A stretch of DNA of 64,000 bases from Verrucomicrobiales bacterium. Lineage in GTDB: Bacteria; Verrucomicrobiota; Verrucomicrobiia; Verrucomicrobiales; DEV007. The DNA is taken from the NCBI GenBank assembly GCA_029212615.1, contig JARGPJ010000001.1, positions 455,447-519,446 on the forward strand. The letters run 5' to 3'. A program made the translations under genes and the position numbers. Below are positions 34,614 to 42,517 of the stretch, one piece after another. A model generated the notes under the pieces. That model worked only from the letters and a program-made list of their open reading frames with translations. It was not told where the DNA came from and ran no database searches. Positions within the stretch are counted from its first letter, which is position 1. Every line of letters begins with the position of its first letter.

Positions 34614-37193
34614 ATGAAACCCTCACTCCTGCTCACCTCCCTATTCCTCTCTCTCCCGGCGATCGTCCCCGCCGGCGAATGGGTGAATCTTTTTAACGGA
34701 AAAGATCTCGAAGGGTGGACCGCACGAGCCGAAGTGGAGACGCTCGAAGCGGTCCATGGCGAGATCCACCTTCTCTCCACTGAAAACGTGTGGGTCATAT
34801 CAGACCTCTCGATGAATGATTTTGAGGTGGAGTTGGAAGTTCTCCTTCCCGACGACGCGGCGGAAACCAAACTCAACACGGGACTCGCCTTTCGACTCCA
34901 TGGCGAAACAGGAAAGCCAAAAGGCTACCAATGCGAAATCGAAGCTCCCTCCCCCGGCCAGAACGGAGCCGTCTACGGAATCGGCCTGGGCGGCTGGCTC
35001 TATCCGGAAAACGGAAAAGGAGCGGCCTTCGATCAATCCATCAGCGGAGTCATTAAAGACGGGGACTGGAACACCTATAAGGTGGTCTGTCAGGGTCCAT
35101 CAATCACCACCTATGTGAACGGAAAACAAATTTCAGCCTTTGAGGACAGCCAGCAACTCGAGGGCTACTTCGGCATCCAGCACCATGGCAAAGGAGGCAT
35201 GATCCGCTTTCGAAACGTTCGCGCAAGAGAACTGCCCTCCCCCTCTCCCGCAACCGCCGGATCTGACCAGCCTAATATTCTCTGGATCACCGCTGAAGAC
35301 ATGAGCCCCACTCTCGGCGCTTATGGAGATACGTATGCGACTACGCCGAATCTCGATGCTTTTGCCAAGGAGAGCGTTCGCTATACCAACGCCTTCGCCG
35401 CTGCTCCGGTCTGCTCCCCTTCGCGATCGACTCTCATCACCGGGATGTGGGCGGCAAGCACCGGAACCAGTCAAATGCGCTCAGCCTTTCACCTTCCCGG
35501 GGAAGTGAAAGGATTTCCCTCCTACCTCCGCGAAGCCGGCTACTTCACCTCGAATGCGGTGAAGACGGACTACAACACCGGAGACATTGACCGACTCATC
35601 CGGGAATCGTGGACGGCGATCAGCCCCGAAGCGCATTGGCGGGACGCAAAACGGGAGAACGGCCAGCCCTTCTTTTCAGTCTTCAATCAAATGCTTTCCC
35701 ACCAGTCCCGCACCGCCGTCTGGCCGTATGAAGCCTTTCAGGAGCACGTCCAGTCCAGCCTTTCCGCCACAGAGATTCACAATCCTGACAAGGCCCCCAT
35801 TCCGCCCTATTACCCTGACACGGCTGCCGTGCGAAAAACCGTCGCCCGCTTCTACGATTGCGTCTCGGTCATGGATCAACAAGTCGGCCGCATCCTGAGC
35901 GAACTCGAAGATGACGGCCTCGCCGACGACACCATTGTCTTCTTCTACTCTGACCACGGCTCCGGAATGCCGCGCCACAAGCGCCTCCTCCATGACTCCG
36001 GCATGAAAGTGCCGCTCATGGTCCGCTTCCCCGAGAAGTATCAGCACCTTGCTCCGGCCGAACCGGGACAGACCATTGACCGCCTTGTCACCTTCGTTGA
36101 TCTCCCTAAGACCGTCCTCAGCCTGGCAGGCCTCGAGGCCCCCGAGTACATGCAGGGCGATATTTTCCTGGGGGAGGCATCCGCCGAACCGGCCGACTAT
36201 GTCTACGGATTCCGTGACCGCGTCGACGAAGCCTTCGACTGCTCCCGCTCTGTCCGCAGCACCGATTACCTCTACATCCGGAACTACCTGCCCCATCTCT
36301 CCTGGAACCAGCCGAGCGTCTTCTCAGACCTCGCTGAAATTCGGCAGGAAATCACACGCTACGCCAGCGAACATGGCGATACCCTCACCGTTGCCCAACG
36401 CGGATACGCCGGACCTTTCAAAGCGTTCGAAGAATTCTATGACGTCTCCGCCGATCCTGAAAACATCAACAACCTCGCCCTCGGCGAGCTGACCACCGAA
36501 CAGCAACTCGCGATCGACGCACATCGCGCCGAACTCAAACGCATGCGCATGGAAATTCTCGACGTCGGCATCCTTCCTGAATCGATCATGGCGGACTACA
36601 TCAATGAAGAGGACGCCCCCATCCGCGACATCACCACCGGGAAAACCAACCATCGCCCGGACCTCGAGTCCGTCTGGGCCGCCGCCGACCTCGTTGGATT
36701 CGGCACCCGCGAGGAGCTCCTGTCACTCACTGAATCCGGAGATGATGCGGTTCGCTTCTGGGGAATCATCGGTCTCCGCTACGCCTTCCCCAACGACGAG
36801 TCATTGCTTGAAGAACTCTATGACTTCATGGACGACATCTCGCCTGACGTCCGCATCGAGATGGCTCACTGGATGGCAGACGCCTCTGAAATTCACCGGG
36901 GCGACGCCCTCAAAGTGCTTCTCGCCGAACTGGACAACCCTCATTGGTGGACTGCCCTTCGCGCCTGCCGTTCCATCGAATTGCTCGGGGAGAAAGCAAA
37001 ATCACTCCGACTCTTCATGAAGCGCCTCTATCGCGAGACCCGCCACGCCTCCGGCGACGAAAATTTCTTCATCGCCTTCAGTGCCGGCGCCTACCTCAAT
37101 AAGCTGGGCGAGAAAACTGAGCCCTGGGACTTCACCCCCGCTGCCGGCAGTTTCTCCGCCGATCCCGAGCCTGAAGAGGATGTCGAACCGTAG
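34614..37193 (+). CDS. DUF1080-sulfatase-helical repeat fusion protein, exported
   Basis: 859 residues from the ATG at 34614, which opens a signal peptide (MKPSLLLTSLFLSLPAIVPA). Residues about 22-205 are a DUF1080 module (WVNLFNGKDLEGWT). Residues about 219-610 are a type I sulfatase (NILWITAEDMSPTLGAYGD) with the formylglycine motif CSPSR; the modified Cys is 267. The C-terminal about 180 residues are helical with HEAT-like character (AVRFWGIIGLRYAF, DVRIEMAHWMAD). A binding or hydrolase module on a sulfatase suggests action on sulfated polysaccharides. An ATCACGTGAT palindrome lies about 60 bases upstream, and TACCGT 7 bases before the ATG. Confidence 0.9.
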   Translation: MKPSLLLTSLFLSLPAIVPAGEWVNLFNGKDLEGWTARAEVETLEAVHGEIHLLSTENVWVISDLSMNDFEVELEVLLPDDAAETKLNTGLAFRLHGETGKPKGYQCEIEAPSPGQNGAVYGIGLGGWLYPENGKGAAFDQSISGVIKDGDWNTYKVVCQGPSITTYVNGKQISAFEDSQQLEGYFGIQHHGKGGMIRFRNVRARELPSPSPATAGSDQPNILWITAEDMSPTLGAYGDTYATTPNLDAFAKESVRYTNAFAAAPVCSPSRSTLITGMWAASTGTSQMRSAFHLPGEVKGFPSYLREAGYFTSNAVKTDYNTGDIDRLIRESWTAISPEAHWRDAKRENGQPFFSVFNQMLSHQSRTAVWPYEAFQEHVQSSLSATEIHNPDKAPIPPYYPDTAAVRKTVARFYDCVSVMDQQVGRILSELEDDGLADDTIVFFYSDHGSGMPRHKRLLHDSGMKVPLMVRFPEKYQHLAPAEPGQTIDRLVTFVDLPKTVLSLAGLEAPEYMQGDIFLGEASAEPADYVYGFRDRVDEAFDCSRSVRSTDYLYIRNYLPHLSWNQPSVFSDLAEIRQEITRYASEHGDTLTVAQRGYAGPFKAFEEFYDVSADPENINNLALGELTTEQQLAIDAHRAELKRMRMEILDVGILPESIMADYINEEDAPIRDITTGKTNHRPDLESVWAAADLVGFGTREELLSLTESGDDAVRFWGIIGLRYAFPNDESLLEELYDFMDDISPDVRIEMAHWMADASEIHRGDALKVLLAELDNPHWWTALRACRSIELLGEKAKSLRLFMKRLYRETRHASGDENFFIAFSAGAYLNKLGEKTEPWDFTPAAGSFSADPEPEEDVEP

Positions 37194-37257
37194 CGGGATT
37201 CGGAAGCTACATGGTTGCGTGGTTGACCCTGAGAGCAGACTTCCCCATCTTTCCGCC

Positions 37258-38520
37258 ATGAAGCTCTTCTCCCTTTTGGCCGCCTTCATCAGCACCGCCA
37301 GCCTCGCTCACGCCCAATGGCCGGAGTTCCGTGGCCCCAACATGGACGGCTCCGTCGATGGAGCTCTCCCCACCGAGTGGTCGGAAGAAAGCCATGTCAC
37401 CTGGAAGAAAGAAATCCACGGCACGGGCTGGTCCAGCCCGATCATTTCGGAAGGAAAAATCTGGGTCACGACCGCCACCGAAAACGGGCGGAAAAAGTCA
37501 GTTCTCTGCTTCGATGAGAAATCAGGAGAGCTGCTCCTCGACCGGGTAATCATCACGACCGACAATCCGGAACCACTCGCAAACCCGATGAACACCTACG
37601 CCTCATCGACCGGTGTCGTCGAAGAGGGGCGGGTCTATCTTCATTTCGGCTCCTACGGCACCCTGTGCCTCGACACGGAATCCTTCGAAACCATCTGGGA
37701 GCGGCGCGACATCACTTGCAGCCACTGGCGCGGACCTGCCTCTTCGATCGCCAAGTGGGAGAATAAGCTCATCCTCACGCTGGAAGGGGCCGATCAGCAA
37801 TACCTTCTCGCTCTCGACAAAGAAACCGGCGAGACTCTCTGGAGGCGGGATCGCTCAACCAACTACGATGACGAAACCGACGGTGTCCCCGCTAACAGTG
37901 GCGACATGCGAAAAGCCTTCGGCACTCCTATTTTCGTGAAAGTCGGCAATGTCGTGCAAGTGATCAGCAACGGATCAAAAGCCGCCTGGGCTTACAATGT
38001 CGAAACAGGCGAGGAAATCTGGAATGTTCACTACCCGACTCACTCCCCTTCTTCACGCACCGTTTACAGCGAGGAGACCGGGATGGTTTACCTCAACACC
38101 GGCCTGGGCAAACCTGAGATCTGGGCGGTGAAACTCGATCCTGAAGCTCGCGGCGACATTTCGGAAACCCATGTCGCCTGGAAAATTTTTCAGCGCACCC
38201 CGAAGCGCATGTCACCGGTCATTGCGAACGGAATTCTCTTCATGGCCAATGGCGGGGTCGTCAGCGGAGTTGATGCCGAAACCGGGGATGTTCTCTGGGC
38301 CGAACGCGGCGGCGGGGAGTTTTCAGCCTCTTCACTGGCCGCGAATGGCTTGATCTACCACTTCGACGAAGAAGGGCTTTGTCTCATTTTAAAGGCCGAC
38401 CGCGAATATGAAGTTGTCGCCGCGAACTCCCTGGACGGCGGGTTCATGGCCTCGCCTGCAGTGACTTCCGACCATGCGCTGATCCTGCGAACGAAGACAA
38501 GTTTGTACCGGGTGGACTGA
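37258..38520 (+). CDS. Secreted PQQ-type beta-propeller protein
   Basis: 420 residues from the ATG at 37258 with a signal peptide (MKLFSLLAAFISTASLAHA). The mature protein is a single eight-bladed propeller of the PQQ_2 class: WPEFRGPNMDGSV at the start, then blades ending in LLALDKETGETLWRRD, AYNVETGEEIWNV and VDAETGDVLWAERGG. No haem or quinoprotein catalytic residues are obvious, so it may be structural or an assembly factor like BamB-type propellers. It follows the sulfatase fusion by 64 bases on the same strand and may be co-expressed. Confidence 0.85.
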   Translation: MKLFSLLAAFISTASLAHAQWPEFRGPNMDGSVDGALPTEWSEESHVTWKKEIHGTGWSSPIISEGKIWVTTATENGRKKSVLCFDEKSGELLLDRVIITTDNPEPLANPMNTYASSTGVVEEGRVYLHFGSYGTLCLDTESFETIWERRDITCSHWRGPASSIAKWENKLILTLEGADQQYLLALDKETGETLWRRDRSTNYDDETDGVPANSGDMRKAFGTPIFVKVGNVVQVISNGSKAAWAYNVETGEEIWNVHYPTHSPSSRTVYSEETGMVYLNTGLGKPEIWAVKLDPEARGDISETHVAWKIFQRTPKRMSPVIANGILFMANGGVVSGVDAETGDVLWAERGGGEFSASSLAANGLIYHFDEEGLCLILKADREYEVVAANSLDGGFMASPAVTSDHALILRTKTSLYRVD

Positions 38521-38566
38521 AGCCCCCTCTTTTCCCGGGAACAAAACGGGGAAACCCTCTCCTTCA

Positions 38567-38597
38567 AACCCTGTTGACTCCCTCACCCAACCCTGTT
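38567..38597. repeat. Direct AACCCTGTTGA pair before thiE
   Basis: AACCCTGTTGA occurs at 38567-38577 and again at 38589-38599, two identical 11-mers in the same orientation with a 22-base period. The second copy ends 8 bases before the thiE ATG. It belongs to the same 9-mer family as the hairpins around typA but is a direct rather than inverted pair. No TPP-riboswitch features are visible in the gap. Confidence 0.7.
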
Positions 38598-38607
38598 GAG
38601 TCTCCCC

Positions 38608-39243
38608 ATGGCTCGATCCACTCTTTTTCACGCCAAACTCTACGGCATCGTAGACCTGGGCTACGCCTCTCCTGACGATCTCCCGCACGCCACCCGTGAG
38701 ATGATCGCCGGGGGGATCGACGTGATCCAATTACGCGCCAAAGGTCATCCCGAATCCGCAATCGAAGCCTGGGGGCGGACACTGCTTCCTCTCTGCCGCG
38801 ACGGCGGAGTTCCTTTCATCATCAACGACCACGCCCGAATCGCCGCCGACATCGAAGCAGACGGCGTCCACGTAGGCCAGGATGACGCCCCCATGGATGA
38901 AGTCCGCGCCATCGTCGGCGATGACATGCTCGTGGGCCGCTCGACCCACAGTGTCGAACAGGCAGCCCTCGCCGCTTCGGATCCACGCACTGATTGCATC
39001 GGATTCGGCCCGCTCTTCTCCACACCTACCAAACCGACCTATCCCCCGATTGGAACGGCTGAGATCCAGCAGGTGCACGAATCGCACCCCGACCTCCCCA
39101 TTTTCTGCATCGGCGGCATTAAAAAAGAGAACCTCTCTGACGTCGTTTCCGCCGGCGCAAAAAGGGCCGTGATCGTCTCTGGCATCTTGCAAGCGGCCGA
39201 TATCACTGCTTATGTCCGCGAAGCAAAAGCAATTTTAGAATAA
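38608..39243 (+). CDS. thiE: Thiamine-phosphate synthase
   Basis: Joins the pyrimidine and thiazole moieties of thiamine. The 211-residue TIM-barrel protein (start ATG 38608) shows VIQLRAKG, PFIINDHARIAADIEADGVH, VGQDDAP and IGFGPLFSTPTKP, the usual ThiE active-site strands, followed by FCIGGIKKEN. Other thi genes are absent from the window. The leader carries the direct AACCCTGTTGA pair. A PfkB kinase gene starts 20 bases downstream. Confidence 0.93.
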   Translation: MARSTLFHAKLYGIVDLGYASPDDLPHATREMIAGGIDVIQLRAKGHPESAIEAWGRTLLPLCRDGGVPFIINDHARIAADIEADGVHVGQDDAPMDEVRAIVGDDMLVGRSTHSVEQAALAASDPRTDCIGFGPLFSTPTKPTYPPIGTAEIQQVHESHPDLPIFCIGGIKKENLSDVVSAGAKRAVIVSGILQAADITAYVREAKAILE

Positions 39244-39263
39244 ACCCATCACGATACTTTGAT

Positions 39264-40175
39264 ATGAGCGTTCTTGTTTCCGGATCCATCGCCATCGACA
39301 ACGTCAAGACGCAGAAAGCGTCACAGGAAAACCTCCTCGGAGGTTCGGCGTCTTATGCCGCCATTGCCGCGAGCTTCTTTTCTCCATCACATATCGTCGG
39401 GGTCGTCGGTCACGATTTCCCTCAGGAGCACCTCGACCTCCTCAAGAGCCGCGACATCAACCTTGATGGCATTGAATTCTCCAAAGGCGAAACCTTCCGC
39501 TGGTCCGGCGAATACATGGAAGACATGAATGACCGTGAGACGCTGGAGGTAGCCCTCAACGTTCTCGAATCGTGGCAACCTGCGGTCGCCGAATCTCAAA
39601 AAGGTGCCACGATCAACCTCCTCGCAAACGCGCACCCTCTGAATCAGCATGCCGTCATCGATCAGGCGGGCGATACTCCCTCCTTTACCATCGCTGACAC
39701 GATGGATCTCTGGATCCAGATTTCCCGTGACGAACTGGAAAACCTGCTGAAGCGCATCGACCTGCTCGTCCTCAACGACAGTGAAGCCAAACTGATGATG
39801 GACACCTCCAATGTCGTCGCAGCCGGAAAGGCGCTTCGCGAGATGGGGCCTAAGTATGTCATCGTTAAGAAAGGTGAACACGGCGCAATGCTCTTCAGTG
39901 AGGACAATTTCTTCACCTGCCCTGCCTTCCCTCTTCACGACGTCTTCGATCCTACCGGTGCCGGTGATTCCTTTATTGGCGGATTTGCAGGATATCTCGC
40001 CAGCCTTGGGAAGAACGAATACGCCTTCGAAGACCTCACCAGCGCAATCGCACGCGGCACCATCCTCGCCAGCTACACTTGTGAAAGCTTCAGCACCCAT
40101 TCGCTGCAGTCACTCACCCGTGAAGCCTTTGATGAGCGACTCGCGACCTTCCGCGATCACTGCACCTTTTCGTGA
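39264..40175 (+). CDS. PfkB-family carbohydrate kinase
   Basis: A 303-residue ribokinase-like kinase. NLLGGSASYAAIAASFF near the start is the substrate-binding glycine motif, and DPTGAGDSFIGGFAGY is the ATP/anion-hole signature with the catalytic Asp. Mid-protein VLNDSEAKLMMD fits the family. The substrate could be a nucleoside, fructose derivative or hydroxymethylpyrimidine-like compound; adjacency to thiE does not settle it. TACTTT lies 3 bases before the ATG. Confidence 0.88.
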   Translation: MSVLVSGSIAIDNVKTQKASQENLLGGSASYAAIAASFFSPSHIVGVVGHDFPQEHLDLLKSRDINLDGIEFSKGETFRWSGEYMEDMNDRETLEVALNVLESWQPAVAESQKGATINLLANAHPLNQHAVIDQAGDTPSFTIADTMDLWIQISRDELENLLKRIDLLVLNDSEAKLMMDTSNVVAAGKALREMGPKYVIVKKGEHGAMLFSEDNFFTCPAFPLHDVFDPTGAGDSFIGGFAGYLASLGKNEYAFEDLTSAIARGTILASYTCESFSTHSLQSLTREAFDERLATFRDHCTFS

Positions 40176-40221
40176 TTCCTTTTCGCCAAAAGGGGCTGGA
40201 TCCACTACGATTCGGTGACCT

Positions 40222-40737
40222 ATGCAATGGTTCTACGCAGACAAAGCTGACAAGCAGCACGAGTTCCCGGAAGAGAGCTTTCCCTCTCTGATTTCAGACA
40301 ATCTGATCGCCCGTGATACACTGGTCTGGAATGAAACGATGCCGGATTGGCAGCCTTGCGTCGACGTTCGTCCCGACTTGTTCGACGGCATCCCCCTTCC
40401 CCCGGCACTCACCCCGGCGCAGCAAAAACAGGTTCGCACCGCTCAACCTGAAGTATCCAATGGACCTCCATCCCTCGATACGGTTGCCCTCTGCGCCCTT
40501 ATCTTCGGCGTTCTGGGACTGGTCTGTTTTCAACTCTTTGCCATTCCCGCCGTGATTTGCGGACACATCGGACTGAAACGGGCCAACGACGAGCCCGGAA
40601 ATTCCTCGAACAAAGGTTTCTCCATCGCCGGGATCATCACTGGTTATCTGGGGATTTTGATTCTTGTCGCGATCATCATTTTTTATGGAGCCGCATTCGC
40701 AATCGGTATCTCCGAATCGATGAATGACTCCGGGTGA
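40222..40737 (+). CDS. GYF-2 domain plus DUF4190 membrane protein
   Basis: 171 residues. The N-terminal GYF_2 domain (about 1-55) starts MQWFYADKADKQHEFPEESF and contains LVWNETMPDWQP. Two membrane helices follow (about 90-115 and 130-160) with the DUF4190 connecting motif ICGHIGLKRANDEPGN. Such proteins are common in PVC bacteria and of unknown function. TACGAT lies 10 bases upstream of the ATG, a possible -10 with almost no leader. Confidence 0.8.
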   Translation: MQWFYADKADKQHEFPEESFPSLISDNLIARDTLVWNETMPDWQPCVDVRPDLFDGIPLPPALTPAQQKQVRTAQPEVSNGPPSLDTVALCALIFGVLGLVCFQLFAIPAVICGHIGLKRANDEPGNSSNKGFSIAGIITGYLGILILVAIIIFYGAAFAIGISESMNDSG

Positions 40738-40785
40738 GTTAAACAAGTCTATCCAGATTGCCGGATACAGCCGGGATCCGGACGC

Positions 40786-41139
40786 TCAATCATCACTGAG
40801 TTCGACGGCCCGGCTCACGATACGCTCGGCGGTTCCGTCTTCCAGCATCGCAAGAAGCCCTCCCGGACTGAAACGATCAATGCGGATCATCATCGTCAGA
40901 AAGGACCTCACCTTCCCGAGAGGGAGCTCCTCAATCTGCGCACGCAGGTCCCCGTTCATGTGCTTAATGTAGTCCGCCCGATGCCAGGGTGAACCACTGA
41001 TGTATCCGGTAAAGTCTCGAAACGCTTCGGGATAGATCGGATAACCGCCGGCATAGCGAACCTCTGACTTCGCCGACAGAGCCGCCTGCAGCGCCTTCCG
41101 CAATTGCTCAGCATCCTCAGGAGTGGGGGAAGCGTTCAT
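40786..41139 (-). CDS. DUF6508-like small protein
   Basis: 117 residues, soluble, no signal. The stretch RYAGGYPIYPEAFRDF followed by DYIKH and SFLTMMIRIDRFSPGGLLAM fits the pattern I recall for DUF6508, a family with no assigned role. Its ATG overlaps the stop of the MobA-FdhD gene by 4 bases, so it is translationally coupled to molybdenum-cofactor assembly. Whether it takes part in that process is unknown. Confidence 0.6.
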   Translation of the reverse strand: MNASPTPEDAEQLRKALQAALSAKSEVRYAGGYPIYPEAFRDFTGYISGSPWHRADYIKHMNGDLRAQIEELPLGKVRSFLTMMIRIDRFSPGGLLAMLEDGTAERIVSRAVELSDD

Positions 41140-42506
41140 GACTCTCCCGAGTATACGTTGAATCCCCGTTCCCGCAAAAAGCCAATCAAGGTCTGCCCGC
41201 TTTTCGCCGCTAAATCGACCGCTAAACTGGTGGGAGCCGAAATGCCCGCTATCATCGATATTCCGGCCGCGAGTGCTTTCTGAGTAAGCTCAAAAGAGAT
41301 TCTGCCACTCACTAGCAGGATAACCTCCCGGAAGGGAACGTCCTCACGCAAACCGTGACCGATCACTTTATCGAGCGCGTTATGACGCCCCACATCTTCG
41401 CGAAGAATAAGCAATTCGCCCTCGCGGGAAAACAGCGCCGAAGCATGAAGCCCCCCGGTTTTCTCGAAGGTCTTCTGGGCTGACCGGAGAGTCCCCGGCA
41501 GGCTGAGTATCACCTCGGGATCAATTTTCAAAGCGGATGATAAAGGGGGGAACTGCTGAAAAACGGAGTCGATTGTCGCCTTACCACACACCCCGCAGCT
41601 ACTCGAAGTGAATACATGCCGAGTCAGATCCTTTAAATCGGGTTCACCGGCGAGACAAACATTGATCGTATTTCCAACACTTTCCCGATCAAGATCCGAC
41701 GAGTGTTCAATCGAGATGATCTCCGCGGCTGATTGAATCATGCTTTCGGTGAAAAGAAATCCGGTGACGAGCTCTTCGTCACAGCCGGGGGTGCGCATCA
41801 TCACCGCCACGCTCCGGTCGTTCACTCGAATCTCGAGCGGTTCTTCGGCCGCTACAAAGTCGCTCTCCGTGCGAAAAGAACCATCACGGTATCGCCTAAT
41901 TTGAACCATATCATCCGTACGATTGGGATCGATCTCCCTCAAATCAGTCGTCGAATTCAGATTAGTGAAAAGCAGCTTATCCGATAGAGAAACCGGAAGA
42001 GCCTCAACCAGTCCCCCTGCTTCCGCCTGATCCAGAAGATGCTGGAGTTTTCGATCCCCCTCCGAAAAGGCTCTCTCAAGAAGCGCGAGCATTTCAACCC
42101 GCGGATAGATCGCCGCGAGTGGCTCCCAAAACCGATCCGTCTTCGGGACTACGCCCTTCCGACCTGTGATCAAGCCCTGTAGAAAACCACCTTCCATGAG
42201 CGGAAGATCAACGCCAAGCACCAGAATCCAATCCGCCGCACTCTGACGAAAGACAGTGAGCATCCCTCCGAGCGGGCCCTCATCCAATTCGTCATCGACA
42301 AGGACCGTCACACCTTCCCGGACGGGAAAATCCTGATCCTCATTGGCGGATATCCAAACCGCGGCCGGCTCCAACCTTTGAAGCAGAGCCAGCTGGCGCT
42401 CAAACAAAGGTTCGCCCCGCCACTTCAGAAATGCCTTATCCGATCCAAAACGCCGGGAACGCCCTCCGGCAAGGAGTGCCGCATCGAATGATCGAATCTC
42501 AGCCAT
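41136..42506 (-). CDS. MobA-FdhD fusion: molybdenum cofactor guanylyltransferase and formate dehydrogenase sulfurtransferase
   Basis: A 456-residue bifunctional protein. Residues 1-195 are MobA-like: AALLAGGRSRRFGSDKAFLKW at the N-terminus, then VLGVDLPLM. This domain attaches GMP to molybdopterin. Residues about 200-456 are FdhD: RTPGCDEELVTGFLF, the sulfur-carrier motif CGVCGK (304-309) and REDVGRHNALDKVIG. FdhD moves sulfur from a cysteine desulfurase to bis-MGD for formate dehydrogenases. Joining the two steps in one chain is biochemically sensible. No molybdoenzyme lies in the window. The DUF6508-like gene is coupled downstream. Confidence 0.92.
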   Translation of the reverse strand: MAEIRSFDAALLAGGRSRRFGSDKAFLKWRGEPLFERQLALLQRLEPAAVWISANEDQDFPVREGVTVLVDDELDEGPLGGMLTVFRQSAADWILVLGVDLPLMEGGFLQGLITGRKGVVPKTDRFWEPLAAIYPRVEMLALLERAFSEGDRKLQHLLDQAEAGGLVEALPVSLSDKLLFTNLNSTTDLREIDPNRTDDMVQIRRYRDGSFRTESDFVAAEEPLEIRVNDRSVAVMMRTPGCDEELVTGFLFTESMIQSAAEIISIEHSSDLDRESVGNTINVCLAGEPDLKDLTRHVFTSSSCGVCGKATIDSVFQQFPPLSSALKIDPEVILSLPGTLRSAQKTFEKTGGLHASALFSREGELLILREDVGRHNALDKVIGHGLREDVPFREVILLVSGRISFELTQKALAAGISMIAGISAPTSLAVDLAAKSGQTLIGFLRERGFNVYSGES

Positions 42507-42517
42507 AGAGAAATACC

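Noticed and set aside
38521..38607. A TPP riboswitch or other leader control before thiE.
   Set aside because: No CTGAGA-type conserved core is present in the 87-base gap; only the AACCCTGTTGA pair and a weak TTTCCCG/CGGGGAAA hairpin.
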